Positions 17,592 to 27,552 are shown, counted from the stretch's first letter. The stretch is 64,000 bases of DNA from Gilliamella sp. wkB171 (GCF_001693755.1 NZ_LYST01000025.1:62001-126000); one strand, 5' to 3'. The notes: generated from the sequence alone by a model not told the origin. Translations and numbers: made by a program.

Positions 17592-18635
17592 CTAACGACA
17601 ATTTAATAAAATTTTGCCATTCATGGGTTGTCCATTCAAACTACTTACTTCATGAATAAAGGTATCAAAATCACCAATCACAGCAATGAGATCATCAAGC
17701 TTAATTTTGCCGTCTACAAAAAATTGGCTCACCAGTTGCCACTCTTTACCAGGCCAAGGATCGGAATAGTTCATCCAACTACCTAAGATTGCAAGCTCCT
17801 TCCTTAAAATCAAACCAAATGTTTTTTCTGGCAAGGTAAGATCATTATGCAATGTGCCAATCAAACAGACCTTAGCTCTAGGACCGGCAATTTCGATAGC
17901 TAATTTAACCGTAATAGGCGATCCTGCGGTTTCTAAAACAATTTGCTCAAAACGGCATGATGACAGAGCTTGATGAATATCTTGCGCGGATAAATCTTTA
18001 GAATTATAGACAGCATCAGCGCCTAATTTTTGAGCTAGTTTTAAACGCTCATCGTTGATATCAACAACCGTTATCGATTTAGCCCCCATCGCTTTGGCAC
18101 ATAACAGGGAAAGTAACCCTATTGTGCCACCACCGACAATCACTAAATTTTTATCTTGGCATCCTTTCGCCAATAATAGTGCATGCATACCCACTGTCAT
18201 TGGTTCAAAAAAAGCGCCTTCCAGTGCATTTACCCCTTTGGGCAATTTAAAAGCGTTTTTTTGATCTAATACTATATATTGAGCAAATCCACCCGCCATT
18301 CTTGATCCGACAAAGGTATAGTTTTTACACAGTGAATAATAATGTTTTTGGCATTCATCACATTTAAAACAAGGCAATAAAGGCACACAAGAGATCAAAT
18401 CACCAATCGCAAAGCCTGTGACCGCCTCGCCTTTTTCAACTACGGTACCACTAAACTCATGACCCAGTGTAATTGGATAAAAATGTGCAGCATGATGAAA
18501 GATTCTTGGGATATCAGAACCGCATAAACCACAATAAGCCACTTTTACTAAAATTTGATTTTGCGAGGTTATTTTAGGTACTTCAACATGTTGTACAGCT
18601 AAAGTTCCGCCTTCATTGACAATAACCGTTTTCAT
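17592..18635 (-). CDS. gatD: Galactitol-1-phosphate 5-dehydrogenase
   Basis: 347 residues, zinc-dependent medium-chain dehydrogenase, one residue longer than E. coli GatD as I recall it. Catalytic zinc ligands are Cys38 (CGLCGSD), His59 and Glu60 (LGHEFSG). The structural zinc cysteines are in CVPLLPCFKCDECQKHYYSLC. The NAD site is VIVGGGTIGLLSLLCAKAMG. It oxidises galactitol-1-phosphate to tagatose-6-phosphate. Position after gatABC supports the assignment over other sorbitol-type dehydrogenases. Confidence 0.92.
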   Translation of the reverse strand: MKTVIVNEGGTLAVQHVEVPKITSQNQILVKVAYCGLCGSDIPRIFHHAAHFYPITLGHEFSGTVVEKGEAVTGFAIGDLISCVPLLPCFKCDECQKHYYSLCKNYTFVGSRMAGGFAQYIVLDQKNAFKLPKGVNALEGAFFEPMTVGMHALLLAKGCQDKNLVIVGGGTIGLLSLLCAKAMGAKSITVVDINDERLKLAQKLGADAVYNSKDLSAQDIHQALSSCRFEQIVLETAGSPITVKLAIEIAGPRAKVCLIGTLHNDLTLPEKTFGLILRKELAILGSWMNYSDPWPGKEWQLVSQFFVDGKIKLDDLIAVIGDFDTFIHEVSSLNGQPMNGKILLNCR

Positions 18636-18737
18636 TTTAATTTCCTTACTTTAGTCATCACATTTTGTTAATGTATTGCTTTTACTTATCGCTCATAGTC
18701 AAAGCCAGTTAATTTGCTTTAAAGTACAATGTATAAT

Positions 18738-20114
18738 CTATTGATTAATATGTTCTTTTGCTATTGCTTGCTGTTGCAATAGTTTATATTTTTGTGCGCG
18801 TTTCCAGGTTAAATACAGGCAGAACAAATAAAAGATACCAATAACTGCAAAACCAATAGGTTGTTTTAAATTAACTAACTGAACCATGATATAGGTAATA
18901 GGCGAACCACCTTGATCCATTGCGCCAACTGCAATACCATTACCTGCCACAATTGTGCCGGCGTTTATAGCTAATTGCGTTGTTAATGGCACCATCTGTG
19001 TGGCAATCCAAAGCGTAATAGCAATTATTATTGAACCTGAAATAATAATTCTGAATAAATTACCTTGATGTATTGCAACGCCCATCGCAATAAAAAAGCC
19101 AATTGTTGCTAAATCACCAAAAGGTAATACCTCATTACCGGGAAGAACGATGGCAATAAAAATACTTAATGGAATAAAAATTAAACTGGCAGATACGACT
19201 GTTGAGTGGCCTAGTAATAAGGCAGGATCTAAACCAATCAAAAAGTCTTGCCCTCCAAATTTTGACTGTAAATGTTTACGTGCTTGTTTAGAAATGGGGG
19301 TTAATCCATCCATGATGGGTTTAATCACTCTTGGCATTAATAACATGACTGCCGCGGTTTGAATCGCCAGTTGTAATGTTTGTTTGACGCCATAACCTGC
19401 AAGTAATCCTAACAATATCCCCATAAATAAACCAACTGTAACCGGTTCGCCAAATGCGCCAAACCGTTTTTGCATATCAACAGCATTAAAATTAATTTTG
19501 TTAATGAAAGGGATTTTTTCAATTACTGTATCAACAAACACAGCTATCGGACCACAATATGCTGAGGTACCATGAGGCACGGCAATTCCATCTAACTCAA
19601 AAAAATCTTTTGTATCGTTAGCAAACCAATCACCTAATTTATAAGCAATAATGGCATGCACAATAACACCTAGAATTCCTAACCAATAAGATCCAGTCGC
19701 GATATAAACAAGTGCGCCTGTAAATGTCATGTGCCAGATATTCCAAATATCAACATTCACCACACGTGTTAATTTTAAAATTAACATAACTATATTGACG
19801 ACAATGGCGATAGGAATGGCTACTAAGGCAATTTGTGAGGCCCAAGTCATTGGCGCTGCACCTGGCCATCCAACATCAACAATACTAAGACTAATATCAA
19901 ACCGTTCCGCCATTGCTTGCGCCGCAGGTCCGACAGAACTAGTTAATAAACCAACAACCAATCCAATACCGACAAAACCAATACCTATATGGATTCCAGC
20001 TTTTAATGAATCACCCAATTTCATTCTTAATGCTAACGAAAATAGGATAATGACAATAGGTAACATTACTGATGGACCTAGATCCAAAATATACTGCATA
20101 ATTTCAGTAAACAT
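18738..20114 (-). CDS. gatC: PTS galactitol-specific IIC component
   Basis: 458 residues, polytopic membrane protein of the galactitol PTS family (E. coli GatC about 451). Conserved parts include GIGFVGIGLVVGLL, WPGAAPMTWASQIALVAIP, DGIAVPHGTSAYCGPIAVF and IKPIMDGLTPISKQARKHL. It forms the sugar channel that works with GatA and GatB. It follows gatB with a 4-base gap and precedes gatD by about 100 bases. Confidence 0.94.
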   Translation of the reverse strand: MFTEIMQYILDLGPSVMLPIVIILFSLALRMKLGDSLKAGIHIGIGFVGIGLVVGLLTSSVGPAAQAMAERFDISLSIVDVGWPGAAPMTWASQIALVAIPIAIVVNIVMLILKLTRVVNVDIWNIWHMTFTGALVYIATGSYWLGILGVIVHAIIAYKLGDWFANDTKDFFELDGIAVPHGTSAYCGPIAVFVDTVIEKIPFINKINFNAVDMQKRFGAFGEPVTVGLFMGILLGLLAGYGVKQTLQLAIQTAAVMLLMPRVIKPIMDGLTPISKQARKHLQSKFGGQDFLIGLDPALLLGHSTVVSASLIFIPLSIFIAIVLPGNEVLPFGDLATIGFFIAMGVAIHQGNLFRIIISGSIIIAITLWIATQMVPLTTQLAINAGTIVAGNGIAVGAMDQGGSPITYIMVQLVNLKQPIGFAVIGIFYLFCLYLTWKRAQKYKLLQQQAIAKEHINQ

Positions 20115-20118
20115 AGAT

Positions 20119-20403
20119 TTATCCTTTTAAAATAGATAAGATTTTTTGTTTGAGTTGATCGATACCCACACCAGAAACAAAAGGCATGCCATGTACAATA
20201 GGAATATCACCAAACTGTTGATCCATCTTTGCTGTAGTACAAATTAAGTCGACATCATCAATAAACGTGTTTATTTCGTTTATACGACATTGAATAAGAT
20301 CAAGTTGAATATTATTTTCATTGCATAGTTCTTTTATTTCTTCCGCGGCTAATGTCGAAGTTGCAACAGCACCACCACAGGCAACAATAATCTTTTTTTT
20401 CAT
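20119..20403 (-). CDS. gatB: PTS galactitol-specific IIB component
   Basis: 94 residues with phosphorylated Cys9 in [17 protein letters not shown], the canonical GatB position. It transfers phosphate from GatA to galactitol entering through GatC. It lies 15 bases after gatA and 4 bases before gatC. Confidence 0.93.
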   Translation of the reverse strand: MKKKIIVACGGAVATSTLAAEEIKELCNENNIQLDLIQCRINEINTFIDDVDLICTTAKMDQQFGDIPIVHGMPFVSGVGIDQLKQKILSILKG

Positions 20404-20418
20404 AAAAACTCCTGTAAC

Positions 20419-20871
20419 TCATTGATGAAATATTACATTTTCAAAATGCGTCGCAATTTGTTCTTGCGATGCATTTAGAAGAAACTGATAAAATTCTTCA
20501 TTTTGCAAATTAGTAAATAAGGCTTTTAAAAGCGCTAATTGATCTGCTGGGGAGGTAACAACTAACGAAATAATTAGCGAGACATCAACTAAACTATCAT
20601 CATCAGCCCGATTGAAAGCAACCGGTGAGCCTGTTCGCAAAATAAAAATAGCAGGGGTATTGGCATGTTCAGCTTCACAGTGAGGAATCGCAACAGCATA
20701 ATTATCAAATGCAATGCCGGTTGGAAAGGCATTTTCTCTTGCGATAAGTGCTTGCAAATGACTTTTTTTAACAATTGCTTTTTGTTGTAATTGCTCACTG
20801 ATATAGGTTAATGCTTCTAATTGATTTTTAAAAACAAGGTTGTCTTCGAAAAGAAGCCGGCATTTTTTCAT
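20419..20871 (-). CDS. gatA: PTS galactitol-specific IIA component
   Basis: 150 residues, fructose/mannitol-type IIA domain with active-site His64 in YAVAIPHCEAEH and the preceding AFPTGIAF. It is the first gene of gatABCD and receives phosphate from HPr. The start ATG at 20871 follows GGAGATTAA. A promoter region with TCGAAA boxes lies directly upstream. Confidence 0.93.
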   Translation of the reverse strand: MKKCRLLFEDNLVFKNQLEALTYISEQLQQKAIVKKSHLQALIARENAFPTGIAFDNYAVAIPHCEAEHANTPAIFILRTGSPVAFNRADDDSLVDVSLIISLVVTSPADQLALLKALFTNLQNEEFYQFLLNASQEQIATHFENVIFHQ

Positions 20872-20899
20872 AATTAATCTCCATACTTGATTTATATTA

Positions 20900-20982
20900 T
20901 TTCGAAAACAAAAGCTATATCGAAAGATTATTTTCTTTCGAATATAAAAGCAAATAGCAATAATAAGTTTTGTGATCGAAAT
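20900..20982. promoter_or_regulatory. gat operator cluster (TCGAAA boxes)
   Basis: TTTCGAAAA (20900-20908), then TCGAAAG (20920-20926) and its inverse CTTTCGA (20935-20941) with 8 bases between, then TCGAAAT (20976-20982). The middle pair is a perfect inverted repeat. These resemble the box before gatR and are plausible GatR sites. A weak CRP-like sequence (TGTGATCGAAATCTAT, 20971-20986) overlaps the last one. Confidence 0.45.
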
Positions 20983-21045
20983 CTATTTTTTTCAAATAAA
21001 GAGAAATAAATCATCTCCATCTAATTGAGATAGCAAGAGATAAAA

Positions 21046-21061
21046 TCTGATCACGATCACA
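21046..21061. promoter_or_regulatory. CRP-like site upstream of gntK
   Basis: TCTGATCACGATCACA matches TGTGA-N6-TCACA except at one base in the left arm. It lies 80 bases before gntK and about 175 bases before gatA, so it could serve either divergent operon. Confidence 0.55.
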
Positions 21062-21104
21062 AAAAAATGTTTTATCTATTGCAAAAAAAGATTAATGTGA
21101 CAAA

Positions 21105-21120
21105 ATGTTACCCGTAACAA
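21105..21120. promoter_or_regulatory. GntR-type operator upstream of gntK
   Basis: ATGTTACCCGTAACAA contains the perfect dyad TGTTAC-CC-GTAACA, close to the E. coli gluconate repressor site ATGTTACCGGTAACAT. It lies 20 bases before the gntK start. The repressor gene is not in the window. Confidence 0.65.
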
Positions 21121-21140
21121 AGAAATAATAAGGATAAACA

Positions 21141-21671
21141 ATGACTAAAAAAAATAAACAAGTTTTTGTTTTTATGGGAGTATCTGGTTGCGGAAAATCA
21201 GCAGTCGCAAAGCAAGTGGCTTATGACCTTGATGCTGCTTTTCTTGATGGCGATTTTTTACACTCTAAAGAAAACATCATAAAAATGCGTAATGGTATCC
21301 CATTAAATGATGATGATCGTATGCCTTGGCTCCATTTAATCAGTAATGCAGCATTTGCAATGAGTAATGTTAATAATATTTCGATCATAATTTGTTCATC
21401 GTTAAAAAAACGCTATCGAGATATTATTCGGGGTGAGAATGAAAATGTTCACTTTATATACTTAAAAGGCAGTTTTGATGTTATTGCTGAACGGTTAGCA
21501 AAACGTGAAGGGCATTATCAAAAAGCCAATATGTTGCAATCACAATTTGATACCTTAGAAGAGCCGACGCCTGATGAAAAAGAGGTTTATACCATCAATA
21601 TCGAACAGCCATTAGCAGGGGTTATCAACGATACTGAAAACGTCATCCGTTCAATTTGCCACTGCTTTTAA
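21141..21671 (+). CDS. gntK: Gluconokinase
   Basis: 176 residues. The Walker A loop is GVSGCGKS (13-20), followed by AFLDGDFLHSKENIIKMRNGIPLNDDDRMPWL, the gluconate-kinase signature, and CSSLKKRYRDIIR. It phosphorylates gluconate to 6-phosphogluconate with ATP. Followed by edd after 46 bases on the same strand, giving a gluconate route into the Entner-Doudoroff pathway. A GntR-type palindrome and a CRP-like site lie upstream. No gluconate permease is present in the window. Confidence 0.95.
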   Translation: MTKKNKQVFVFMGVSGCGKSAVAKQVAYDLDAAFLDGDFLHSKENIIKMRNGIPLNDDDRMPWLHLISNAAFAMSNVNNISIIICSSLKKRYRDIIRGENENVHFIYLKGSFDVIAERLAKREGHYQKANMLQSQFDTLEEPTPDEKEVYTINIEQPLAGVINDTENVIRSICHCF

Positions 21672-21717
21672 CATAAAAAAATTAAAAGAATATAACAATA
21701 AAAATTAAGAGGTTAAT

Positions 21718-23523
21718 GTGAATCCAACAGTTCAAGCAGTTACACAGCGTATTAAAGCGCGTTCAAAAGCTTCGCGTGAAGCTTATTTACAAAAAATAGA
21801 ACATGCCATGTCGAAAAAAGTCAATCGAGCCAATCTGCCTTGCAGTAATTTAGCACATGGTTTTGCCGCTTGTTGTATTGATGATAAAAATGACTTAAAA
21901 AATATATTAAAAAGTAATATTGGTATTATTAGTGCTTATAACGATATGTTATCAGCGCACAAACCTTATGAATTTTATCCAGAACAGATACGAAAAGTGC
22001 TGCATAAACTAGGTGCTGTTGGTCAAATGGCTGGCGGCGTACCTGCTATGTGTGATGGCGTTACACAAGGTGAGCCGGGGATGGAACTTTCGTTAATGAG
22101 TCGAGATATCATTGCTATGTCAGTTGCTATTGGTTTGTCACACAATATGTTTGATGGCGCTTTATATCTTGGTATATGTGATAAAATTGTACCAGGATTA
22201 TTTATCGGTGCGCTCACTTTTGGGCACTTACCGGCTATTTTTATACCAGCCGGTCCTATGCCTTCAGGTTTACCAAATAAAGAAAAAGTTCGTATACGTC
22301 AACTTTATTCAGAAGGAAAAGCCTCCCGCGAAGATTTATTAGAATCTGAATCAGCGTCATACCATACCAGCGGAACGTGTACTTTTTATGGCACAGCAAA
22401 TAGTAACCAAATGGTCATTGAACTTATGGGATTACATTTACCGGGAGCCGCATTTGTCCATCCAGAAACAGCATTACGCTTCGAGTTAACTAATGCAGCC
22501 GCTCAACAAATTACCCGCCTCACAAATCAATCAGGTAATTATATGCCTGTTGGTAGAATGGTTGATGAAAAAGTAATTGTAAATGGTTTAGTGGCATTAC
22601 TCGCGACAGGTGGCTCAACCAATCTAACTATGCATATTGTTGCTATGGCTAAGGCTGCTGGAATTATCGTTAATTGGGATGATATTTCGGATCTTTCAAC
22701 AGTTGTTCCGCTCTTATGTCGAATTTATCCAAATGGCCCTGCTGATATTAATTATTTTCAGGCTGCCGGAGGAACATCACTACTTGTTAGAGAATTGCTT
22801 GAAGGTGGTCTATTACACGAAGATGTTGAAACTGTTGTTGGACGAGGTCTTAGCCACTATACCAAAGAGCCTATTTTAGAAAATGGTAAATTAATTTTCC
22901 GCGAAGGTCCAAAAAAATCACTCGACGAAAATGTTATCGCTTCAATTAAAAAACCATTTGATTCACATGGCGGCTTAAAAGTCATGTCTGGTAATTTAGG
23001 GCGAGCTATTATGAAAACCTCAGCTATCGCTAAAGAGCATCAAATAATTGAAGCACCAGCAGTAATATTTAATAGTCAATATGATTTAGATGCAGATTAT
23101 AAAGCAGGTAAGTTAGATAAAGATTGTGTTGTTGTTGTTCGTTATCAAGGACCTAAAGCAATTGGTATGCCTGAATTACATAAACTGATTACACCACTCG
23201 GTGTTTTACAAGATCGTGGGTACAAAGTTGCGTTATTAACGGATGGTCGATTATCTGGTGCATCAGGCAAAGTACCAGCAGCAATTCATGTGACGCCAGA
23301 AGCTTACGAAGGAGGATTGTTAAGTAAAGTGAAAGAGGGAGATATTATTCGAGTTAATGGTCAAACGGGTGAAATCACTTTACTTGTAGATGAAGCTGAA
23401 CTCGCTAAGCGTCAACCTTATGCATTTGATTTACATGATTCTCATTATGGCTATGGCCGTGAGCTTTTTTCGGTTATTCGGGAAAATTTAACTTCAGCAG
23501 AACAAGGGGCGGTGAGCTTTTAA
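21718..23523 (+). CDS. edd: 6-phosphogluconate dehydratase
   Basis: 601 residues, IlvD/Edd family, near the usual 603. It starts with GTG at 21718 after AAGAGG; the ATG two bases earlier runs into a stop. Motifs include [20 protein letters not shown] and [15 protein letters not shown], whose cysteines bind the iron-sulfur cluster, and [22 protein letters not shown] near the C-terminus. It converts 6-phosphogluconate to KDPG. The usual partner eda is not adjacent or elsewhere in the window. Confidence 0.96.
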   Translation: MNPTVQAVTQRIKARSKASREAYLQKIEHAMSKKVNRANLPCSNLAHGFAACCIDDKNDLKNILKSNIGIISAYNDMLSAHKPYEFYPEQIRKVLHKLGAVGQMAGGVPAMCDGVTQGEPGMELSLMSRDIIAMSVAIGLSHNMFDGALYLGICDKIVPGLFIGALTFGHLPAIFIPAGPMPSGLPNKEKVRIRQLYSEGKASREDLLESESASYHTSGTCTFYGTANSNQMVIELMGLHLPGAAFVHPETALRFELTNAAAQQITRLTNQSGNYMPVGRMVDEKVIVNGLVALLATGGSTNLTMHIVAMAKAAGIIVNWDDISDLSTVVPLLCRIYPNGPADINYFQAAGGTSLLVRELLEGGLLHEDVETVVGRGLSHYTKEPILENGKLIFREGPKKSLDENVIASIKKPFDSHGGLKVMSGNLGRAIMKTSAIAKEHQIIEAPAVIFNSQYDLDADYKAGKLDKDCVVVVRYQGPKAIGMPELHKLITPLGVLQDRGYKVALLTDGRLSGASGKVPAAIHVTPEAYEGGLLSKVKEGDIIRVNGQTGEITLLVDEAELAKRQPYAFDLHDSHYGYGRELFSVIRENLTSAEQGAVSF

Positions 23524-23529
23524 TTCAAT

Positions 23530-23554
23530 TTTCTGCCGCATGTTGCGGCAGAAA
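23530..23554. terminator. Hairpin between edd and poxB
   Basis: TTTCTGCCGCA and TGCGGCAGAAA form a perfect 11-bp stem with a TGT loop, 7 bases after the edd stop and between convergent genes. The T run is short, so termination strength is uncertain. Confidence 0.65.
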
Positions 23555-23623
23555 TCTCAATATATCATGTAATTAGCCTTTATCTTAAACTTCATGATAC
23601 ATCATTAGGCGACTTAGCATGAA

Positions 23624-25345
23624 TTATTTTTTAATGAAATTATCCACTAACAAATCAACTACATCTCCCATTTTGCCGTGCAATGAGGCTTTTACACTAT
23701 AAAGCGCCATGCCCATCACTTGTGACGCTTGGATTTCAGGTGGCATAACAAGCTCATTTGAGCTGGTTTTCACATCTAACAATGCAGGGCCTGGGTGTGA
23801 TAAAAATGATTGCATTGCTGCTTCTAGCAGATCAGAGTCTTCTACACTTATTGCAAACAATCCCATAGATTCAGCAACTTTAGCAAAATTAGGGTTTTGT
23901 AGGTCGGTGTAATGATCAACTAATCCTTCTACTTTCTGCTCTAATTCAACAAAATTAAGTGAACCATTGTTAAGTACGATAATTTTTATTGGTAATTTTT
24001 CTTGAATAGTGGTTAATAAATCACCCATCAACATACTAATACCACCGTCACCAGACAGTGTAATGACTTGGCGATTAGGAAATGCCTTTTGTACACCTAA
24101 CGCTTGAGGCATCGCATTTGCCATTGTGCCATGTTTTAAACTAATTACAGTGCGTCTTTTACCATTAGTATTAAAATGTCTACATGCCCAAACCATAGCG
24201 GATCCAACATCAGCACAAAGAACCGCATCATCTGTTGCATATTTATCCACTAATTCAGTTAAATATTGAGGATGAATGGTTGCTTTTGAAGGCATTGATT
24301 TTTTATTCAATTTATTCATTGACTTGGTGTATAGCTCACGACATTTGACTAAGAAAGCTGTCTCTTGCTTTTCGTTAATTAATGGCAGTAAAGCTGTAAT
24401 TGTTGGTTTAGTACTACCAACAACGCCCACACTCACAGGATGACGTCGTCCAAGATGCGTAGCATCAATGTCAACTTGGATAATGATTGCTTTATTTGGG
24501 TAAAATTGTGACCAAGCAAAATCAGCACCTAACATAAGTAGTACGTCACAATCTTTGATTGCGGTCGAACCAGATTCAACCCCAAACATACCAGTCATAC
24601 CCACATTATATGGGTTATCATATTCAACAAAATCTTTGGCTCTTGATGTATGCACAATTGGCGCTTTTAGTTTTTCTGCAAGACCAATTAATTCATCATG
24701 AGCCTCATGGGCGCCTTGTCCGGCAAAGATTGCTATCTTATGATTTTTATTTAATATATCGGCAATTTGATTAAGTTCTTCGTTAGAAGGATGAATAATT
24801 GGTTTAGGATGGTAAATTTTATGACCACTATTATCTTCTACTTTTTCTAAACTAATATTATAAGGAATGACTAAAACAGCTACGCCTCGTTGATTAATCG
24901 CAGCTTGAACTGCCGCTGTGGTTATTTGTCTTGCTTGTGTTGGATCATTTATTTCCTGACAAAATACCGAACAATTTTTATAAACAGAAGGAAAATCAAC
25001 TTCTTGTGGAAAATCGGTTCCTCTTTGTGAAGTAACCAATTGGCTTGCTAATAAAATAACTGGTACTTTATTACGTTGCGCTTCGTAAATACCATTAATA
25101 AAGTGTAAGCTTCCAGGTCCACATGAACCTGCACATGCGGTTATTTGATCAGTTAGATAAGCTTCAGCGCCTGCGGCAAAAGCCCCCACTTCCTCATGAC
25201 GAACGTGCACCCACTCAATATCACTTTTTTTAATGGCAGATGTAATTTGGTTTAATGTATCGCCCACAATCCCATAACAATGTTTAACACCGGCTTCACC
25301 TAAAACATCGACTATAATTTGTGCTACTGATTTTTTTGATGACAT
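23624..25345 (-). CDS. poxB: Pyruvate oxidase (ubiquinone-dependent), PoxB
   Basis: 573 residues, ThDP-dependent enzyme of the pyruvate oxidase/acetolactate synthase family and the same length class as E. coli PoxB (572). Glu51 in VRHEEVGAFAAGAEAYL activates ThDP; the ThDP/Mg site is SGDGGISMLMGDLLT to VLNNGSLNFVE. The C-terminal residues (GKMGDVVDLLVDNFIKK) can form the amphipathic membrane-binding helix that E. coli PoxB uses. It oxidises pyruvate to acetate and CO2 and passes electrons to quinone. Single gene with its own promoter region. Confidence 0.92.
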   Translation of the reverse strand: MSSKKSVAQIIVDVLGEAGVKHCYGIVGDTLNQITSAIKKSDIEWVHVRHEEVGAFAAGAEAYLTDQITACAGSCGPGSLHFINGIYEAQRNKVPVILLASQLVTSQRGTDFPQEVDFPSVYKNCSVFCQEINDPTQARQITTAAVQAAINQRGVAVLVIPYNISLEKVEDNSGHKIYHPKPIIHPSNEELNQIADILNKNHKIAIFAGQGAHEAHDELIGLAEKLKAPIVHTSRAKDFVEYDNPYNVGMTGMFGVESGSTAIKDCDVLLMLGADFAWSQFYPNKAIIIQVDIDATHLGRRHPVSVGVVGSTKPTITALLPLINEKQETAFLVKCRELYTKSMNKLNKKSMPSKATIHPQYLTELVDKYATDDAVLCADVGSAMVWACRHFNTNGKRRTVISLKHGTMANAMPQALGVQKAFPNRQVITLSGDGGISMLMGDLLTTIQEKLPIKIIVLNNGSLNFVELEQKVEGLVDHYTDLQNPNFAKVAESMGLFAISVEDSDLLEAAMQSFLSHPGPALLDVKTSSNELVMPPEIQASQVMGMALYSVKASLHGKMGDVVDLLVDNFIKK

Positions 25346-25566
25346 AGTTTCTCCTAAAAACTTTTATTGTTTTATTCCACTTTTAGATGCATAAATTACA
25401 CCTACTTTGCCATAATGCGAATAGGTTATAAAAAAAACAGCAGAAAATGTTAAAAATGTAATAATAAAGTGGTCAATTTTAAGATAACTTTACTCGGCAA
25501 TATTCCCTATTACAATAAATCAATGTATTATGTTTAACATAGTATTTACTTCATAGAGTTGCTTTT

Positions 25567-27474
25567 GTGAAACAATTGTCATCTGAGCATGGGTTAATAT
25601 CATCAATTTCTGCTCTGTTACCTGATTATTTATCCCAATATTTTCCATTATTAATTATTTGTATATTGTTATTGATCGCAATTTTACTATTTTCGTTTAG
25701 TAAATTGAGAATGGACATAATAGCGATACTGACAATTACCGCTATTACCATTACAGGTATATTAACACCATCTGAAGCATTAGCCGGATTTAGCGATCCC
25801 AATATCGTTCTTATTGCATTATTATTTATCATTGGTGAAAGCCTAGTTAGAACCGGTATATCGTTTAAAATGAGTGAATATATCCTAAAAATAGCGGGTA
25901 AGAACGATATTCGTATCATCATTTATATTATGCTGGGCTCTGCTCTACTCGGTTCAATAATGAGTTCTACTGGCGTAGTTGCAATTTTTATTCCGGTTGC
26001 TATCAGTATTGCCAATCATACGGGTATTCATGTCAAAAAATTGATGATGCCACTTTGTATTGCCGCTCTTATTAGCGGTATGATGACTTTAGTTGCAACT
26101 GCACCAAATTTAGTCGTAAATAGTGAACTTAGCCATTTTAAATTAACTGAGTTTGGTTTTTTCTCAATTACGCCAATAGGTTTAGGCGTATTGTTTGTTG
26201 GTCTTATTTACTGTGTATTAACTCGTAACTGGTTGCTTACCGCGGATCAGCTTGCGCCAACAACAATTCAACCGCAAAGACGACGAATTACGGATTTGAT
26301 TCGTGACTATAAATTAATTGGTCGAGCACATCGTGCGCAAATTTTAGCGGGTTCACCTTTTGTTGGTCGAACCATCGATGGCCTACACTTGCGTAGTGAA
26401 CATGGCGTAAATGTTATTGGTATTGAACGTTGGCGTAAATTCCAAAAGGTTCTTATTCCCGTCAATGGTTCAACTGAATTTAGAGAAAACGATATATTAC
26501 TGCTTGATATGTCACACTCCGAAGCTGACTATCGTACTTTTCTAAATACCAATAATCTTGAACCTAAGGTATTGCGTGGTGAATATTTTTCAGAACAAGT
26601 TAAAGAGGTCGGTATGGCTGAAGTTGCCTTATTACCGGAATCAAGCTTATGTGGTAAAACACTTAATGAAATCGATTTTCGTAGTAAATATTTTTTGACC
26701 GTAATCGGTATTTGGCGTAATCATGCTCCTGTTGAAACTAATAACTTATTCCAAGAACGATTAGAAATGAGTGATACCCTGTTAGTCTGTGGAGATTGGG
26801 GATCAATTCAAAAACTACAAACCCGTACCAGTGATTTTGTAGTACTCGATTATCCTTCCGATATCGATGACATTGCTCCAGCAAGCTCACAAGCTTATGC
26901 TGCCTTAATTAATTTAGCTATCATGATTATATTAATGGTAACCGGTATTGTGCCAAATGTTGTTGCAGCACTTATTGCCTGTTTATTAATGGGCGCAACA
27001 AAGTGCATTGATATGACTAATGCCTACAAGTCGATACACTGGCCAACATTAATTTTAATTATAGGGATGATGCCTTTTGCATTAGCACTAAATAAAACTG
27101 GTGGTATATCACTCATTTCGGCTTGGCTTGAAGTCCATTTACGATCTTTTGGTCCATATATGGTACTTACCTTTGTTTTTTTATTATGTTCAATTGTCGG
27201 ATTATTTATTTCTAATACAGCGACCGCCATATTAATCGCGCCAATTGCGATTGATTTAGCCTTAAAATTTGGTTATTCCCCTTATCCATTCGCTATGACT
27301 GTTGCCATCGCAACCTCTGCGTCGTTTATCACACCCGTTTCTTCGCCAGTTAAAACGATGGTAGTTGCGCCTGGGGGGTATAGTTTTAGTGATTTTGTTA
27401 AAGTTGGCGTACCATTAACCTTTTTAGTGATGGCGGTTGATATTGCTTTAGTGCCAATATTCTTCCCGTTTTAA
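25567..27474 (+). CDS. SLC13-family transporter with two RCK_C (TrkA-C) domains
   Basis: 635 residues. N-terminal membrane half (about 1-225) with the SLC13/CitM-type sequences LTPSEALAGFSDPNIVLIALLFIIGESLVRTG and SSTGVVAIFIPVA; a cytosolic insertion with two RCK_C modules (about 250-325, SPFVGRTIDGLHLRSEHGVNVIGI; and 350-430, SSLCGKTLNEIDFRSKYFLTVIGI); and a second membrane half with SNTATAILIAPIAIDLA and ATSASFITPVSSPVKTMV. Such proteins move anions such as sulfate or dicarboxylates, but the substrate cannot be read from the sequence. Starts with GTG at 25567, with AGAG 8-11 bases upstream. Confidence 0.85.
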   Translation: MKQLSSEHGLISSISALLPDYLSQYFPLLIICILLLIAILLFSFSKLRMDIIAILTITAITITGILTPSEALAGFSDPNIVLIALLFIIGESLVRTGISFKMSEYILKIAGKNDIRIIIYIMLGSALLGSIMSSTGVVAIFIPVAISIANHTGIHVKKLMMPLCIAALISGMMTLVATAPNLVVNSELSHFKLTEFGFFSITPIGLGVLFVGLIYCVLTRNWLLTADQLAPTTIQPQRRRITDLIRDYKLIGRAHRAQILAGSPFVGRTIDGLHLRSEHGVNVIGIERWRKFQKVLIPVNGSTEFRENDILLLDMSHSEADYRTFLNTNNLEPKVLRGEYFSEQVKEVGMAEVALLPESSLCGKTLNEIDFRSKYFLTVIGIWRNHAPVETNNLFQERLEMSDTLLVCGDWGSIQKLQTRTSDFVVLDYPSDIDDIAPASSQAYAALINLAIMIILMVTGIVPNVVAALIACLLMGATKCIDMTNAYKSIHWPTLILIIGMMPFALALNKTGGISLISAWLEVHLRSFGPYMVLTFVFLLCSIVGLFISNTATAILIAPIAIDLALKFGYSPYPFAMTVAIATSASFITPVSSPVKTMVVAPGGYSFSDFVKVGVPLTFLVMAVDIALVPIFFPF

Positions 27475-27493
27475 AGCTTAACGGCTATAATGA

Positions 27494-27521
27494 TTGACAA
27501 ATGATAATATTAATACATACT
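27494..27521 (+). promoter_or_regulatory. Promoter of the small membrane protein gene
   Basis: TTGACA (27494-27499), a 16-base spacer and CATACT (27516-27521), about 30 bases before the start codon. Confidence 0.4.
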
Positions 27522-27552
27522 TGACGAAATTAATGAATAGGAGAATTAAAAA

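Noticed and set aside
23555-23623. Second dyad (ATCATG/CATGAT) after edd
   Set aside because: The arms are short and far apart; the clear hairpin at 23530-23554 already explains the gene end.
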